Under the pieces are notes generated by a model. It had not been told where the DNA came from. It made no database searches and was given only the letters and a program-made list of their open reading frames with translations. Positions 44,973-54,413 of a stretch of DNA of 64,000 bases are shown here, in pieces. Location of the stretch: the NCBI RefSeq assembly GCF_943913405.1, contig NZ_CALTYA010000007.1:43459-107458 (forward strand), given 5' to 3'. Position numbers and translations under genes: made by a program. This DNA is from an uncultured Flavobacterium sp. GTDB lineage: Bacteria; Bacteroidota; Bacteroidia; Flavobacteriales; Flavobacteriaceae. Positions within the stretch are counted from its first letter, which is position 1. Every line of letters starts with the position of its first letter.

Positions 44973-45698
44973 ATGAAAAAAGATATTTTCGATAACGAAG
45001 ACGATTTAATAAAAGATAAATTACAACAAAAAACTTGGAACGAGATTCGAAGCAATGATTCTTGGGCAATTTTTAAAATTATGTCCGAGTTTGTAAACGG
45101 TTATGAAGCAATGGGACGAATCGGTCCGTGTGTTTCTATTTTTGGCTCTGCCAGAACAAAACCAGACGATCCGCAATATTTATTGGCAGAAAAAATTGCT
45201 TTTAAAATCAGTAAAGCCGGTTACGGAGTAATCACTGGTGGCGGTCCTGGAATCATGGAAGCTGGAAACAAAGGCGCTCATTTAGGTGGCGGAACTTCAG
45301 TTGGACTGAACATTGAATTGCCTTTTGAACAACATTACAATCCCTATATTGACAAAGATAAAAACTTGAATTTCGATTATTTCTTCGTAAGAAAAGTAAT
45401 GTTCGTGAAATATTCGCAAGGTTTCGTGGTTATGCCAGGAGGTTTTGGAACTTTAGATGAGTTATTTGAAGCGATTACGTTAATCCAAACTAAGAAAATC
45501 GGAAAATTCCCAATCATTTTGGTAGGAAGAGATTTCTGGTCAGGTCTTATGGAATGGGTAAAAACGGTACTTATTGAAAAATATGCAAACGTTTCTCCTG
45601 GAGATTTAGATTTGATTAAAATAGTTGATAATGAGGATGAAGTTTTAACGGTTTTGGATAATTTCTACAAGAAATATAACTTGAGTCCGAATTTTTAG
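44973..45698 (+). CDS. LOG-family (TIGR00730) protein
   Basis: This 241-residue protein has the LOG signature: GGGPGIMEAGNKGA (about 89-102) and MPGGFGTLDELFE (about 152-164). Plant and bacterial LOG enzymes release free cytokinins or AMP-like nucleobases by phosphoribohydrolase activity; the bacterial physiological substrate is not settled. It begins 24 bases after uvrA on the same strand and is likely cotranscribed. Confidence 0.88.
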   Translation: MKKDIFDNEDDLIKDKLQQKTWNEIRSNDSWAIFKIMSEFVNGYEAMGRIGPCVSIFGSARTKPDDPQYLLAEKIAFKISKAGYGVITGGGPGIMEAGNKGAHLGGGTSVGLNIELPFEQHYNPYIDKDKNLNFDYFFVRKVMFVKYSQGFVVMPGGFGTLDELFEAITLIQTKKIGKFPIILVGRDFWSGLMEWVKTVLIEKYANVSPGDLDLIKIVDNEDEVLTVLDNFYKKYNLSPNF

Positions 45699-45782
45699 AA
45701 ATCGCTTGCAAAGGCGAAAAGACGCAAAGTTGCTTGACTTTGAACATTTGACTTTAAGAATTTTTACAAAATAAAAAAGCAG

Positions 45783-46547
45783 ATGAAATTTGAAAAACAT
45801 TTTCCGGCAGAAAGGCTGAAACCCTACATCAAATATTTTGTAGTGTCGGAAAATGAATTTGAAAATGAATACAAAGTTTTTCCTTCATCAGGTCTGGTTA
45901 TCGGTTTTCAATATAAAGGACAGCTTGCTACTATAAATAACAGTATAGAAAACAAGTTGAATTCGGCAGGAATTACAGGAATTACTGACGGTTATAAAAT
46001 CTTCAAAAACGTTGCTGGCACAGGAACGATACTGGTTTATTTTACTGAAATTGGCTTTACTCATTTCGCCTCACATCCCGCCAACGAATTGTTCAATTTA
46101 AGCCTTTCGCTTGATGATATTTTTGACAAAAGGGATGTAACCGAAGTAGAAGAAAAGCTGACAATTGCTACTGCCGACAAACAGAGAATCAAAATAATTG
46201 AACAGTTTTTAGTATCGCAACTCAAAGACATCAGAACTGACAAATTAATTGTTGAAGCGGTAAAACTCATTTACCAAACTAATGGGACAATCCGCATAAA
46301 AGAACTCAACGAGAAACTATTTATCAGCCAAAGCCCGTTTGAAAAACGCTTTAGAAAAGTAGTCGGAACGACAGCCAAAAAGTTTGCTTCAATAGTTCGT
46401 TTCAACACGGTTCTTGACAATCTAAGCAACACCAAATCTTTAACTGAAATCTGCTATGAAAACAATTTCTTCGACCAAGCTCATTTCATCAAAGATTTTA
46501 AACAGTTTACGGGAGATACACCTGAAAATTTTAAGCGTTTCTTGTAG
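45783..46547 (+). CDS. AraC-family transcriptional regulator
   Basis: This 254-residue protein ends in an AraC-type double HTH (about 168-254): RIKELNEKLFISQSPFEKRFRKVVGTTAKKFASIVRF and SLTEICYENNFFDQAHFIKDFKQFTGDTPENFK. The N-terminal 150 residues lack a cupin signature I can name and resemble the DUF6597-type N-domain seen in Bacteroidota AraC regulators. The likely target is the DUF1398 gene 90 bases downstream. Confidence 0.85.
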   Translation: MKFEKHFPAERLKPYIKYFVVSENEFENEYKVFPSSGLVIGFQYKGQLATINNSIENKLNSAGITGITDGYKIFKNVAGTGTILVYFTEIGFTHFASHPANELFNLSLSLDDIFDKRDVTEVEEKLTIATADKQRIKIIEQFLVSQLKDIRTDKLIVEAVKLIYQTNGTIRIKELNEKLFISQSPFEKRFRKVVGTTAKKFASIVRFNTVLDNLSNTKSLTEICYENNFFDQAHFIKDFKQFTGDTPENFKRFL

Positions 46548-46637
46548 AAAAACGATTTTTTACAATTACAAAAATTCTATCTATTGCAATTTTACACTGT
46601 AATTCAACAAATCGTTTAACAATTAAAAACAAAGAAA

Positions 46638-47027
46638 ATGTTTACCGCAGAACAAATCAAAACGGCTCACGCCAAAGTAAAATCAGGTGCAGACTTTCCT
46701 TCTTACGTCAAAGAAATTAAGGAATTAGGCGTTACACATTATGAAGCTTATGTTACAGACGGACATATTAACTATCATGGCGCAAATAATTATACAGCAA
46801 AAGTGCCTGCAAAGTATGATCCTTTAGTAATTGCCGACATATCAAAAGGCGAAGAATTTAAGGCCGAGTTAGTTGCTCATCAACAAGGCAAAACAGATTT
46901 TCTAACTTTCATTAAAATGTGTGCCACTTTTGGCATCGAAAAATGGGAAATTTGTATGCATAAAATGACCTGCACTTATTTTGACAAGGCTGGAAACGAA
47001 ATTTTAGTCGAACAAATTCCGGAATAA
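46638..47027 (+). CDS. DUF1398 domain protein
   Basis: This 129-residue cytosolic protein fits DUF1398: MFTAEQIKTAHAKVKSGADFPSYVKEIKELGVTHYEAYVTDGHINYHGA and the C-terminal KMCATFGIEKWEICMHKMTCTYFDKAG. Function is unknown in my knowledge. It is terminated by a hairpin just after the stop and probably controlled by the upstream AraC gene. Confidence 0.8.
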   Translation: MFTAEQIKTAHAKVKSGADFPSYVKEIKELGVTHYEAYVTDGHINYHGANNYTAKVPAKYDPLVIADISKGEEFKAELVAHQQGKTDFLTFIKMCATFGIEKWEICMHKMTCTYFDKAGNEILVEQIPE

Positions 47028-47032
47028 AACAT

Positions 47033-47062
47033 AAAAAGCTGTCTTAATCGACGGCTTTTTTT
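47033..47062 (+). terminator. Intrinsic terminator after the DUF1398 gene
   Basis: The stem AAAAAGCTGTC/GACGGCTTTTT (one G-U pair) with a six-base loop is followed by a T run. Confidence 0.8.
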
Positions 47063-47182
47063 ATTTAATCAAATCTTAACCAACCTTTACTAGGAATTGA
47101 ATCTAATAATAATTAAACTTGTCTAGCGTTTTCTACGTAAATTTAAAAACGGCTTGAAATATTAATATCTGATTCCCAACAA

Positions 47183-50008
47183 TTGAATAATTTCCTCAAA
47201 ATTGCTTTCTGTTTTTCTTTGATTTTCCTAAGTCTTAAAGGAAATGCGCAACATCACATAAAGATGAATGCCACGATAAGCTATGAAGAAAAATCAGTTT
47301 TTGTCCTGCAGGAAATTACGTTTTACAACCAATCAGGCGACACGCTTTCTTCGATTGTTTTAAACGATTGGAACAATGCCTATTCTGATAAAAATACACC
47401 TTTGGCCGATCGTTTTTCTGATGAATTTGTCAGAAGCTTTCATTTGGCAGACGACAGCGAAAGAGGAAAAACAGAAAATATTACGATTTTAGACCAAGAA
47501 GATTCTTTTTTAAAATGGCACAGATTTGAAAAGCATCCTGATGTGATTGAGGTCAATTTAGCAAGGAAGATTGCGCCATATGAAAAGGCAACTTTGAAAC
47601 TTACGTATGTCGTGAAAATTCCGAAAGACCGTTTTACAAAATATGGCTGGGATGATAATGGGAATATGAATCTCAAGAATTGGTACCTAACTCCTGCCCG
47701 ATTTGAAAACCATGAATTTGTAAAATACAGCAATTATAATTTAGATGATATTTCAAACGGAATTGCTGATTTTGAAGTATCGCTGAAAATTCCGTCGAAC
47801 TCGCAAATTACTTCAGATCTTAATGAAATAAGCGTTTCTCAAAAGGATTCAACTGCAATTTATGAATTATCTGGAAAAAGCAGAACCGATTTTACTTTAT
47901 TTTTTGAACCCAAAACTACTTTTTACAGTTATAAAAACAGTGTTGTAAATGTGGAAACCAATCTGCGTGAAACAAGACTGAATGACATCCAAAAAGCTTT
48001 GATTATTGATAAAATAGTGAATTATGTCCATGAAAATATAGGCAAATATCCGCATGAAAAGATTACAGTTTCACAAACCGATTATGAGCGCAGTCCGTTT
48101 TATGGATTGAACCAACTTCCTGCATTTATCAGCCCATTTACAGATGATTTTTTATTCGAGATCAAGTTTTTGAAAACCTATTTGAATAATTACTTGAAGA
48201 CGAGCTTGCGCCTAAATCCGCGAGACGACAACTGGATATATGACGGAATCCAGATTTATACGATGATGAAATATATTGACGAATTTCATCCAGAGAGCAA
48301 AATGATGGGAAGCGTTTCACAATGGTGGCTTTTGCGCAGTTACAACCTGACTACGATTAAATTTAACGAACAATACAGCTATTTTTATATGCTGATGGCC
48401 CGCAAAAATTTGGACCAACCCTTGGGAGATCCAAAAAATACATTGATCAAATTTAATGAGCAGATTGCAAGTAAATACAGAGCCGGATTGAGCTTAAAAT
48501 ACCTAGATAATTACTTAGAAAATGATGTCGTAAAAAAGAGCATAAATGAATTTTATGCTATGAATTCGCAGAAATTGACGACTCGAAATGACTTTGAAAA
48601 TACATTGAAATCAAACGCTAGAAAAGATATCAATTGGTTTTTCAAGACTATAATTGACTCCAGAGATATTATCGATTACAAGTTTACGCAATTTTCAAAA
48701 ACTAAAGACAGCGTGACTTTTACGGTAAGAAATAAAACAGATGTCACGGTTCCGATTCCTGTTTATGGAGTTAAAAATGACCAAGTTGTTTTTAAGGAAT
48801 GGCTTGAAAAAATTAATACAGACAGCACTTTCACACTGCCCCGAAAAGATGCAGATAAGATTGTCTTGAATTATGAAAATGAAGTTCCTGAATATAATTT
48901 GAGAAATAACTGGAAATCGCTCGGGGGTTTCTTTTCACAAAATCGACCGATAAAATTCAATTTCATGAAGGATTTGGAAGATCCTTATTACAACCAGATT
49001 TTGTATGTTCCGACGATCACTTACAATTTTTATGACGGAATTTCGCCTGGAATCCGATTTCACAACAAAACGATTTTAGACAAGCCGTTTGTCTTTGACA
49101 TCAATCCGATTTATTCTGTAAAAACAGAATCTTTAACCGGCTCTCTTTCCTTCGTAATCAATCAATATAATCGCGATTCTAACCTTTATAATGTCCGCTA
49201 TTTTTTCAGCAGTTCTTATTTTCATTATGAACCTGATGCCGCTTATTTGAGGCTAAACCCGTCGGTTGTATTGCAAATTCGTGAAAGAAATTTTCGTGAT
49301 AATCGCAAGCAGTCAATCGTATTTCGCCAAGTCATTGTTCATCGCGACGAAACGATTTATGAAACTGATGAAAAACAAAATTATTCTGTATTTAATGCGC
49401 GATATACGAACACAAAAACCGAGCTTACAAATCATTTTAACTTTAATACTGATTTGCAATTGTCGAGCCAGTTCGGAAAATTTGCTACAGAAATCTCTTA
49501 TCGAAAATTACACGAAGACAACCGCCAGCTGAATCTTAGGCTTTACGCAGGAACATTTTTATACAATAAATCAAAAGATGATTATTTCAGTTTTGCCTTA
49601 GACCGCCCGACTGATTATCTTTTTGACTATAATTATTTGGGGCGCTCAGAAAACACCGGAATTTACAGCCAGCAATATATTATTGCCGAAGGCGGTTTCA
49701 AATCAAAATTGGATGAGCCATTTGCCAGCCAATGGATGACGACTTTCAATGCAGGTTACAGCATTTGGAACTGGGTTGAAGCTTATGGCGACATCGGATT
49801 TTTGAAAAGCAAATACAATTCTCCTGATTTTGTGTATGATAGCGGGATTCGCTTGAATTTGGTTCAAGATTATTTTGAATTGTATTTTCCAGTATATTCA
49901 AATAATGGATGGGAAATTGCACAGCCTAATTACAACGAAAAAATTCGATTCATAATTACTTTGAGTCCAAAAACGCTGACAAATTTATTTACTAGAAAAT
50001 GGTTATAA
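47183..50008 (+). CDS. M1-metallopeptidase-like exported protein lacking the zinc motif, with a predicted barrel C-terminus
   Basis: This 941-residue protein starts at a TTG; no ATG precedes it in frame and the signal peptide FLKIAFCFSLIFLSLKGNAQ begins right there. Residues about 25-230 look like the N-terminal saddle of M1 aminopeptidases (YEEKSVFVLQEITFYNQSGDTLSSIVLNDW). The central part has the M1 helix equivalents, for example FISPFTDDFLFEIKFLKTYLNNYLK and DDNWIYDGIQIYTMMKYIDEF, but HEXXH and its partner Glu are missing, so it is probably not a protease. The last 350 residues are rich in alternating aromatic strands, like an outer-membrane barrel. Role unknown. Confidence 0.75.
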   Translation: MNNFLKIAFCFSLIFLSLKGNAQHHIKMNATISYEEKSVFVLQEITFYNQSGDTLSSIVLNDWNNAYSDKNTPLADRFSDEFVRSFHLADDSERGKTENITILDQEDSFLKWHRFEKHPDVIEVNLARKIAPYEKATLKLTYVVKIPKDRFTKYGWDDNGNMNLKNWYLTPARFENHEFVKYSNYNLDDISNGIADFEVSLKIPSNSQITSDLNEISVSQKDSTAIYELSGKSRTDFTLFFEPKTTFYSYKNSVVNVETNLRETRLNDIQKALIIDKIVNYVHENIGKYPHEKITVSQTDYERSPFYGLNQLPAFISPFTDDFLFEIKFLKTYLNNYLKTSLRLNPRDDNWIYDGIQIYTMMKYIDEFHPESKMMGSVSQWWLLRSYNLTTIKFNEQYSYFYMLMARKNLDQPLGDPKNTLIKFNEQIASKYRAGLSLKYLDNYLENDVVKKSINEFYAMNSQKLTTRNDFENTLKSNARKDINWFFKTIIDSRDIIDYKFTQFSKTKDSVTFTVRNKTDVTVPIPVYGVKNDQVVFKEWLEKINTDSTFTLPRKDADKIVLNYENEVPEYNLRNNWKSLGGFFSQNRPIKFNFMKDLEDPYYNQILYVPTITYNFYDGISPGIRFHNKTILDKPFVFDINPIYSVKTESLTGSLSFVINQYNRDSNLYNVRYFFSSSYFHYEPDAAYLRLNPSVVLQIRERNFRDNRKQSIVFRQVIVHRDETIYETDEKQNYSVFNARYTNTKTELTNHFNFNTDLQLSSQFGKFATEISYRKLHEDNRQLNLRLYAGTFLYNKSKDDYFSFALDRPTDYLFDYNYLGRSENTGIYSQQYIIAEGGFKSKLDEPFASQWMTTFNAGYSIWNWVEAYGDIGFLKSKYNSPDFVYDSGIRLNLVQDYFELYFPVYSNNGWEIAQPNYNEKIRFIITLSPKTLTNLFTRKWL

Positions 50009-50129
50009 ATTAAGTGATATTTTTCCTTAAAATTACACAAAACACATTTATTTCCTGATTTTACCTTTTATATTTCATTCAAACCATCAAACAAAGCAAA
50101 TTGATTGCAGATAATTAAATCATCGGATT

Positions 50130-50160
50130 TTTGTTTTATAAGGATATTTCCCTAAATTTG
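50130..50160 (+). promoter_or_regulatory. Bacteroidota promoter of the fused 2-oxoacid dehydrogenase E1 gene
   Basis: TTTG at 50130-50133 and TAAATTTG at 50153-50160 are separated by exactly 19 bases. The ATG follows 22 bases after the -7 box. Confidence 0.75.
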
Positions 50161-50182
50161 TTTTTTACAAGAAATTCCACTT

Positions 50183-52588
50183 ATGACACAGATAGCTTCC
50201 AAAAAAGAACTTTCGTTTGAAGATTTCAAAACTGAGATAATAAATGACTTTAAAATTGCCGTAACCAGCAGAGAATGCAGTCTTTTGGGAAGACGCGAAG
50301 TCTTGACAGGAAAGGCAAAATTCGGAATTTTCGGCGACGGAAAAGAAGTGCCTCAACTGGCGATGGCAAAAGCTTTCAAAAATGGAGATTTTCGTTCAGG
50401 ATACTACCGCGACCAGACTTTTATGATGGCAATCGGCCAAATGAATATTCAGCAATTTTTCGCAGGTTTGTACGGCCACACTGATATCGAGCACGACCCA
50501 ATGTCAGCCGGACGCCAAATGGGAGGCCACTTTGCAACGCACAGTTTGAACGAAGACGGCTCTTGGAAAAATCTTGTGATGCAGAAAAATTCTAGTGCCG
50601 ACATCTCTCCTACTGCCGGGCAAATGCCACGATTATTAGGATTGGCGCAAGCTTCAAAAATCTACAGAAACGTTACCGGAATCAATAATAAAACTAATTT
50701 TTCCATCAACGGAAATGAAATCGCTTGGGGAACAATCGGAAATGCGAGTACTTCGGAAGGTTTGTTTTTTGAAACCATAAACGCTGCCGGAGTTTTGCAA
50801 GTACCGATGGTAATGAGCGTTTGGGATGATGAATATGGAATTTCTGTTCATGCCAAACACCAGACTACAAAAGAAAATATCTCTGAAATCTTGAAAGGTT
50901 TCCAAAGAGACAACGATAATAAAGGTTACGAAATCATTCGTGTAAAAGGCTGGGATTATCCGGCTTTAATCACTGCGTATGAGCAAGCGGCGCAAGTTGC
51001 AAGAGAAGAACACGTTCCTGTTTTAATTCACGTTCAGGAATTGACGCAACCGCAAGGACACTCGACTTCGGGTTCTCACGAGCGTTACAAAAATGAAGCA
51101 AGATTGGCTTGGGAAGCTGATTTTGACTGCCTTCGCCAAATGAAATTGTGGATGATTGCTACCAATATGGCTTCGCAGGAAGAATTGGACAAAATGGAAA
51201 CTGCTATCAAAAAAGAAGTTTTAGAATGCAAAAAAGCCGCTTGGAATGCATTCGTAGAACCAATTAAAAGCGAACAAAAAGAATTGCTTTCTGTATTGGA
51301 ATCTATTGCAAAATCAAGTGACAACGAAGTTTTTGTACAAAAGCACATAAGTGATTTGGCTTCAATAAAAGAACCGATCAGAAAAGACATTTTGCAAACT
51401 GCACGAAAAGTTTTGCGAATTATCGTAAAAGAAAACGGCAGAAACGAACTGGCTAAATGGATTACAAATTATACTGAAAAAATACAGCCAAAATTCAGTT
51501 CCAACTTATTTTCAGAATCAGATAAAAATGTCTTTTCTGTAAAAGAAGTACTTCCAACGTATGATGAAAATGCCGAGCAAGTTGACGCAAGATTGGTCAT
51601 TCGTGATAATTTTGATGCGATTTTCAACAAATATCCTGAGACTTTAATCTTTGGAGAAGATGCAGGAAACATTGGCGATGTAAACCAAGGTTTGGAAGGA
51701 ATGCAGGAAAAATACGGCGAGCACAGAGTTGCCGATGTTGGTATTCGTGAAGCTACAATTCTAGGCCAAGGAATCGGGATGGCTTTGAGAGGCCTTCGCC
51801 CGATTGCTGAAATTCAGTATTTGGATTACCTTTTATATGCGATCCAAATCATGAGCGACGACTTGGCGACATTGCAATACAGAACGCGCGGCAAACAAAA
51901 AGCACCTTTAATAATAAGAACTCGCGGTCACCGTTTGGAAGGAATCTGGCATTCAGGTTCACCAATGGGAATGATCATCAATGCGATTAGAGGAATTCAC
52001 GTTTTGGTTCCGAGAAATATGACAAAAGCAGCAGGTTTTTACAATACTTTATTGGAAACTGACGAACCAGCTTTGGTTATAGAATGTTTAAATGGCTACC
52101 GCTTAAAAGAAAAAATGCCTACAAACATTGGTGAATTCAAGACTCCGATTGGCGTTGTAGAAACCATAAAAGAAGGAAAAGATATTACGTTAGTTTCTTA
52201 CGGATCTACTTTGCGTTTGGTGGAACAAGCTGCAAAAGAATTGCTAGAAATTGGAATCGATGCTGAAATTATCGATATCCAGTCATTACTGCCTTTTGAC
52301 GTAAACCATGATATTGTGAAATCTTTGGCCAAAACCAATAGACTATTGGTCATCGATGAAGACGTTCCGGGTGGTGCATCTGCTTTTATTTTACAGCAGA
52401 TTTTAGACGAACAGAACGGTTACAAACACTTAGACAGCAAGCCAGAAACTTTAGCAGCAAAAGCACACCGACCTGCTTATGGAACTGACGGTGATTATTT
52501 CTCAAAACCTTCTGCTGAAGATATTTACGAAAAAGTTTATGCGATAATGAGCGAAGTTAATCCTGTGAAATATCCTAGTTTGTTTTAA
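50183..52588 (+). CDS. Fused alpha/beta E1 subunit of a branched-chain 2-oxoacid dehydrogenase
   Basis: This 801-residue protein joins E1-alpha (about 1-430) and E1-beta (about 450-801) in one chain, as is usual for the Bacteroidota enzyme that oxidises branched-chain 2-oxoacids with lipoyl E2. The alpha half shows the YYRDQTFMMAIGQ region, and the beta half shows the ADVGIREATILGQGIGMALRGLRPIAEIQYLDYL segment and DIQSLLPFDV. The TPP pocket of the alpha half is altered: GNASTSEG replaces GDGATSEG and DDEYGIS replaces NNQWAIS. E2/E3 genes are not in the window. It should supply branched acyl-CoA for iso-fatty acids. Confidence 0.88.
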   Translation: MTQIASKKELSFEDFKTEIINDFKIAVTSRECSLLGRREVLTGKAKFGIFGDGKEVPQLAMAKAFKNGDFRSGYYRDQTFMMAIGQMNIQQFFAGLYGHTDIEHDPMSAGRQMGGHFATHSLNEDGSWKNLVMQKNSSADISPTAGQMPRLLGLAQASKIYRNVTGINNKTNFSINGNEIAWGTIGNASTSEGLFFETINAAGVLQVPMVMSVWDDEYGISVHAKHQTTKENISEILKGFQRDNDNKGYEIIRVKGWDYPALITAYEQAAQVAREEHVPVLIHVQELTQPQGHSTSGSHERYKNEARLAWEADFDCLRQMKLWMIATNMASQEELDKMETAIKKEVLECKKAAWNAFVEPIKSEQKELLSVLESIAKSSDNEVFVQKHISDLASIKEPIRKDILQTARKVLRIIVKENGRNELAKWITNYTEKIQPKFSSNLFSESDKNVFSVKEVLPTYDENAEQVDARLVIRDNFDAIFNKYPETLIFGEDAGNIGDVNQGLEGMQEKYGEHRVADVGIREATILGQGIGMALRGLRPIAEIQYLDYLLYAIQIMSDDLATLQYRTRGKQKAPLIIRTRGHRLEGIWHSGSPMGMIINAIRGIHVLVPRNMTKAAGFYNTLLETDEPALVIECLNGYRLKEKMPTNIGEFKTPIGVVETIKEGKDITLVSYGSTLRLVEQAAKELLEIGIDAEIIDIQSLLPFDVNHDIVKSLAKTNRLLVIDEDVPGGASAFILQQILDEQNGYKHLDSKPETLAAKAHRPAYGTDGDYFSKPSAEDIYEKVYAIMSEVNPVKYPSLF

Positions 52589-52624
52589 ACACAGATTTCA
52601 CAGATTTCACAGAATATAAATTAC

Positions 52625-52652
52625 AAATCCCAGTCATTGATTGGGATTTTTT
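52625..52652 (+). terminator. Terminator after the fused E1 gene
   Basis: AAATCCCA pairs with TGGGATTT around a nine-base loop, followed by T-rich sequence. Confidence 0.65.
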
Positions 52653-52863
52653 GTTTACAGTAAAAATGGAACGCTGATGACACGGAACTTGCTTCGCTCG
52701 CGGATTTATATTTTTTTTTTAATATCCACAATTAAAGACTTTGCAAACTTTGCGAAAAACCTTCGCGCTTCTTTGCGTTAAATACAACTTCGTAACGAAA
52801 ACCTTTTCGTAAAAAAGCTCTCCCACTTTCAAAATTTAGCAATCCTTTCTGAAAACTAAATAT

Positions 52864-52871
52864 TATATTTG
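52864..52871 (+). promoter_or_regulatory. Putative -7 box of the TlpA-tpiA unit
   Basis: TATATTTG matches TAnnTTTG and lies 20 bases before the ATG at 52892. The -33 region is weak. Confidence 0.45.
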
Positions 52872-52891
52872 CTTATCTTAAAAAGTACAAA

Positions 52892-53392
52892 ATGAGAAAA
52901 ATATTTTTATCACTTCTAATAATCTTGGGGACTATTTCTTGCTCTCAAGCTCAAAAAACAGAATTTTCAAAAGAAGCTTTATCCGAGAAATTGGTGGCTT
53001 TAGACGGAAAAGAAATTTCATTCCAAGATATTATAGCAAAGCATAAAGGCAAAACTTTAGTCTTAGACTTTTGGGCTTCTTGGTGCAGCGACTGCGTAAA
53101 AGCAATGCCGAAGGTAAAAGATATGCTGGCTAAAAATCCAAAAGCAGATTATGTTTTTATTTCCCTGGACAAAACTGCTGAAAAATGGAAAACCGGAATC
53201 GAAAAGCATGAATTGAATGTCGGAGAACACTATTTGGTGAAAGACGGCATGAAAGGAACTTTTGGAAAATCAGTAGATTTAGACTGGATTCCGAGATATA
53301 TTGTGATTGACAAAAAAGGGAAAATAGTAATCTACAGAGCTATTGAAACCGATTTTGATAAAATAAACGCTACATTAAAAAAACTAAACTAA
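52892..53392 (+). CDS. TlpA-like thioredoxin-fold lipoprotein
   Basis: This 166-residue protein has a lipobox TISC, lipidated at Cys17, and a thioredoxin fold with WASWCSDC as the redox motif (about residues 64-71). It is shorter than the DUF4369-containing TlpA protein at 9686. It probably serves as a periplasmic disulfide reductant. Its TAA overlaps the ATG of tpiA by one base, an arrangement I recall as conserved in Flavobacteria. Confidence 0.9.
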   Translation: MRKIFLSLLIILGTISCSQAQKTEFSKEALSEKLVALDGKEISFQDIIAKHKGKTLVLDFWASWCSDCVKAMPKVKDMLAKNPKADYVFISLDKTAEKWKTGIEKHELNVGEHYLVKDGMKGTFGKSVDLDWIPRYIVIDKKGKIVIYRAIETDFDKINATLKKLN

Positions 53393-54144
53393 TGAGAACA
53401 AAGATTGTTGCAGGAAACTGGAAAATGCATAAAAATGCGGAAGAAACTGAAGATTTATTAAACGATTTGATTGACAAATTGCCAAACGACGTTGAAGCTC
53501 GCGTAATCGTAGCGCCAACTTTCGTGAATTTATCTTCGGCTGTTGAGCATTTGCAGTTTACAAACATTGGTGTTGCTGCACAAAACATGCACCAATCTGA
53601 AGCTGGCGCTTTCACAGGAGAAATTTCTGCTGACATGTTGAAAAGCATTGGTGTTAACATCGTGATTTTAGGACATTCTGAAAGAAGAGCTTACTTCCAC
53701 GAAACTGATGCACTTTTGGCTGAAAAAGTAAACACGGCCTTAAAGCATGAATTAGAAATAATTTTCTGTTTTGGAGAAGAGTTGAAAGACAGACAATCTG
53801 AACAGCATTTCAATATAGTTGAAAATCAATTGAAAGACGCTCTGTTCCATTTAGAAGCAAAAGATTGGGCAAATATCATCTTGGCTTACGAACCAGTTTG
53901 GGCCATCGGAACAGGTGAAACAGCTTCTCCAGAACAAGCGCAAGAAATGCACAAATTCATCAGAGAGACAATCGCAGCAAAATTTGGAGCTGACGTTGCT
54001 GAAAACGTATCAATTCTTTATGGAGGAAGTGTTAAGCCAGAAAATGCAAAAGAAATTTTTGGCAAGCCAGATGTTGACGGTGGATTGATTGGAGGTGCCG
54101 CTTTAAAGGCTGTTGATTTTTCTGCTATCGTTGCAGGAGTTTAA
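53392..54144 (+). CDS. tpiA: Triosephosphate isomerase
   Basis: This 250-residue glycolytic enzyme interconverts glyceraldehyde-3-phosphate and dihydroxyacetone phosphate. Catalytic residues are visible: Lys in GNWKMHKN (about 10), His in LGHSERR (about 96) and Glu in LAYEPVWAIGTG (about 168). The phosphate loop GGSVKPENA is also present. It is translationally coupled to the TlpA gene through a TAATG overlap. Confidence 0.97.
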   Translation: MRTKIVAGNWKMHKNAEETEDLLNDLIDKLPNDVEARVIVAPTFVNLSSAVEHLQFTNIGVAAQNMHQSEAGAFTGEISADMLKSIGVNIVILGHSERRAYFHETDALLAEKVNTALKHELEIIFCFGEELKDRQSEQHFNIVENQLKDALFHLEAKDWANIILAYEPVWAIGTGETASPEQAQEMHKFIRETIAAKFGADVAENVSILYGGSVKPENAKEIFGKPDVDGGLIGGAALKAVDFSAIVAGV

Positions 54145-54152
54145 ATAAAATA

Positions 54153-54233
54153 ACCGCAGATTTGTAGATTCTATTTTATCCACTTGTGAATTTACTTACA
54201 TTGGAATCAGAAAAAAATCTGCAAATCTGCGGT
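54153..54233. repeat. Long inverted repeat of a dispersed ACCGCAGATTT element
   Basis: ACCGCAGATTTGTAGATT at 54153-54170 pairs with AATCTGCAAATCTGCGGT at 54216-54233 with one mismatch over 18 bases; the loop is 45 bases. Related sequence appears at 41980. Confidence 0.6.
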
Positions 54234-54242
54234 AAAAAAACT

Positions 54243-54271
54243 AAGCCTAGAAATAAATTCTAGGCTTTTTT
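54243..54271 (+). terminator. Intrinsic terminator after tpiA
   Basis: AAGCCTAGAA pairs with TTCTAGGCTT around a five-base loop, followed by a T run. Confidence 0.85.
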
Positions 54272-54413
54272 ATTTCCTAAATATTAAGCCAACATTACGC
54301 CATAACTTTAGCGAAACATCACCTCTTCTTATCTTAATCTTTGTTTTATTTGTTATTAATCTTGAAATAACATTGCGGTTTGACTTTTGCGGTTAAATTA
54401 ATCAACCACAACT

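Larger units (their letters stand above)
52589..52891. other. Intergenic region with terminator and degenerate short repeats
   Basis: This 303-base gap holds the terminator annotated separately, a tandem ACAGATTTCAC motif right after the stop codon (from about 52593), and AAAGACTTTGCAAACTTTGCG-like palindromic fragments near 52735-52790. The sequence looks like decayed intergenic repeat DNA. A TATATTTG box at 52864-52871 probably drives the TlpA gene. No coding frame is supported. Confidence 0.5.
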
